Shown here: positions 21,428 to 22,982 of the stretch, piece after piece
Layout: the number at the start of each line of letters is the position of its first letter
How positions within the stretch are numbered: the first letter of the stretch is position 1
Assembly (NCBI GenBank): GCA_036274495.1
Contig: DASUFP010000110.1
Span: 1-22,982 of the forward strand
Source: DASUFP01 sp036274495
GTDB lineage: Bacteria > Bacteroidota > Bacteroidia > AKYH767-A > OLB10
Direction: 5' to 3'
DNA: 22,982 bases
The notes under the pieces: generated by a model
Databases searched by the model: none
Told to the model about the DNA's origin: nothing
Seen by the model: only the letters and a program-made list of their open reading frames with translations
Translations under genes and position numbers: made by a program

Positions 21428-22982
21428 ATGAAAACAACTCGACTCACCAAGCAGTCAATACTGATTTTGTCGGGACTGGTATTCATTTTAATTACCGCAT
21501 CAGTACAGGCAAGGGAAAATCCGGGTGCATCGCATCAGCAAACAGCAGTTGCAAAAACAGCAAGCGGTTGTACTCCCGCCACGGCAGTAACCGATTTAAA
21601 TATAAATAACGTAAGGGCCACTTTACTCACCGGCGGCGATATGTGGTGGAACTTATCAAGTGCGGGGTATGAGGTTCCTGTCGGTTCAGGTAAACATTCA
21701 ATATTTTGTGGTGCGTTGTGGATCGGCGGAATGGACAACAGTGGTAATTTGCATGTGGCAGCTCAGACCTACCGGCAAACGGGATTAGATTTTTGGCCGG
21801 GAGCTTTGGACACTACCACGGTAAACATTACACCGGTAAGATGTCTTTACTACGATCGCTTTTGGAAAATCAACCGTGCCGATGTGGCCACTTATATTCA
21901 GACCGGAACAGCCACAGCCGATATACTCAGCTGGCCGGGTAACGGAGATCCGGTTTCTAACGAAGGACATTTTCTGGCGCCGTTTGTTGATGTAAATGGT
22001 GACGGATTATACAATACAGTGGACGGCGATTATCCCGGATTCAAAATGTCGGGCTCCTTTCCCAACATCCCCGGAACCACTGTTCCACAATGTCACGATT
22101 ATCTGTTTGGTGATAGAAGTATCTGGTGGGTTATAAACGACGAAGGGAATGTTCATACAAGTTCCGGTGGTAATCCATTCGGATTGGAAATCCGCTGTCA
22201 GGCATTTGCCTATGCAAGTACCGAGCCGGCAATTAACAACGCTACGTTTTACAAATATCAGGCTATTAACCGTTCATCGCAAACATATAATCAAATGTAT
22301 TTTGGGCTCTGGGTCGATCCTGATCTGGGAAATTATGATGATGATTATGTCGGGTGTAATGTGCCGTTAAGTTTGGGATACTGTTACAATGGTGATCCTA
22401 ATGATGACGGATCATCAGGTTATGGTTTAAATCCGCCGGTTGTTGGTGTTGATTTTATGGAAGGACCAAGTGCCGATTTCGGAGATGGAATTGATAACGA
22501 CCACGACGGATGTGTTGATTGCACCTACCTGGATTCAGCCGGTGTAACACTTACCATTCCCGACAACATTTATCCGGAATCGGTTCTGATGTCAAAATTC
22601 ATGTATTATGAAAATGTAAACAATAATCCGGTCGGAAATCCAAACGGGGCAATAGATTATTTCCATTATCTGAATGGCATCTGGCTCGATAATGAGCCGA
22701 TCTCTTATGGAGGAACAGGTCGGTTGGGCTCCGGAGGAAATACAGGAGTTCTTTGTAATTATATGTTTCCCGACGATACGGATCCCGATTTTCAACAACC
22801 GACCTATCAGCCGTGGAGTGAGTATGCTTTAGGTAACCCGCCGGGCGATCGCAGGTTTATTATGTCGGCAGGTGCATTTACCATGCAACCGGGCGAAGTT
22901 AAATATGTGACTTCGGCAACACTTTGGGCCCGTGACCTAACCGGCGGACAACTCGGATCGATACCTTTGCTGGAACAGTATG
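21428..22982 (+). CDS. Large secreted protein, N-terminal part (runs off the window)
   Basis: The frame is open from ATG 21428 to the window end, giving 518 residues without a stop. A signal peptide covers residues 1-29 (hydrophobic ILILSGLVFILITASVQA). The following segment, NVRATLLTGGDMWWNLSSAGYEVPVGSGKHSIFCGALWIGG, split here as TLLTGGDMWW and YEVPVGSGKHS...GALWIGG, is a hallmark of a large Bacteroidota surface-protein family. These usually end in a T9SS C-terminal domain, which would lie outside the window. Calcium-binding-like acidic motifs occur: DVNGDGLYNTVDGDYPG and GDGIDNDHDGCVD, the latter similar to thrombospondin type 3 repeats. It is divergent from the kelch/Ig protein. The function of the family is unknown; export to the surface is inferred. 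Confidence 0.85.
   Translation, partial: MKTTRLTKQSILILSGLVFILITASVQARENPGASHQQTAVAKTASGCTPATAVTDLNINNVRATLLTGGDMWWNLSSAGYEVPVGSGKHSIFCGALWIGGMDNSGNLHVAAQTYRQTGLDFWPGALDTTTVNITPVRCLYYDRFWKINRADVATYIQTGTATADILSWPGNGDPVSNEGHFLAPFVDVNGDGLYNTVDGDYPGFKMSGSFPNIPGTTVPQCHDYLFGDRSIWWVINDEGNVHTSSGGNPFGLEIRCQAFAYASTEPAINNATFYKYQAINRSSQTYNQMYFGLWVDPDLGNYDDDYVGCNVPLSLGYCYNGDPNDDGSSGYGLNPPVVGVDFMEGPSADFGDGIDNDHDGCVDCTYLDSAGVTLTIPDNIYPESVLMSKFMYYENVNNNPVGNPNGAIDYFHYLNGIWLDNEPISYGGTGRLGSGGNTGVLCNYMFPDDTDPDFQQPTYQPWSEYALGNPPGDRRFIMSAGAFTMQPGEVKYVTSATLWARDLTGGQLGSIPLLEQY

Overview
The window (22,982 bp) reads as chromosomal DNA of a member of the Bacteroidota. The evidence is two type IX secretion (T9SS) type A C-terminal sorting domains, a TonB-dependent receptor with an N-terminal carboxypeptidase-regulatory-like domain, A/T-rich translation starts without Shine-Dalgarno sequences, several boxes close to the Bacteroidota promoter element TAnnTTTG, and many lineage-typical uncharacterised families. 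I cannot place it below phylum level; a Chitinophagales- or Sphingobacteriales-like lineage is a guess. Coding density is high. I see no rRNA, tRNA, CRISPR array, transposase or phage gene.

Left part (1-5430, all +): the C-terminal end of a small protein cut by the window edge, a TonB-dependent receptor, a secreted or outer-membrane beta-rich protein, a PepSY-like periplasmic protein overlapping by one base a four-repeat DUF347 membrane protein, and a single-domain rhodanese followed by a clear terminator. This looks like an envelope uptake and homeostasis neighbourhood, but the substrate cannot be read from the sequence.

Middle part (5551-11329): a VOC-family protein with a palindrome upstream, a secreted T9SS protein with YGG-type repeats, an ECF sigma factor with two small membrane proteins in tight linkage, an unrecognised protein on the minus strand, and a YfcC/DcuC-family transporter preceded by an exact tandem 20-mer repeat.

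Signalling part (11357-14150, minus strand): a compact operon of a small conserved protein, a multi-helix membrane protein, a short histidine kinase and a NarL/LuxR-type response regulator. Its upstream region has a consensus -7 box and phased repeats ending in GAAACCC. Just beyond, on the plus strand, lies a promoter-plus-terminator arrangement suggesting a small RNA of about 120 nt, then a GIY-YIG-like gene broken by one in-frame TAA.

Right part (14793-22982): a small membrane protein, a GT-C-like membrane glycosyltransferase, a BNR/Ycf48-like repeat protein, a large minus-strand surface protein (kelch repeats, six Ig-like repeats about 80 residues apart, T9SS domain) and the start of another large secreted protein that runs off the window.

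Most of the window is ordinary for this phylum. The most useful leads are the nonsense-interrupted GIY-YIG-like gene, the candidate small RNA, and the two repeat-type operator regions upstream of the transporter and the two-component operon.
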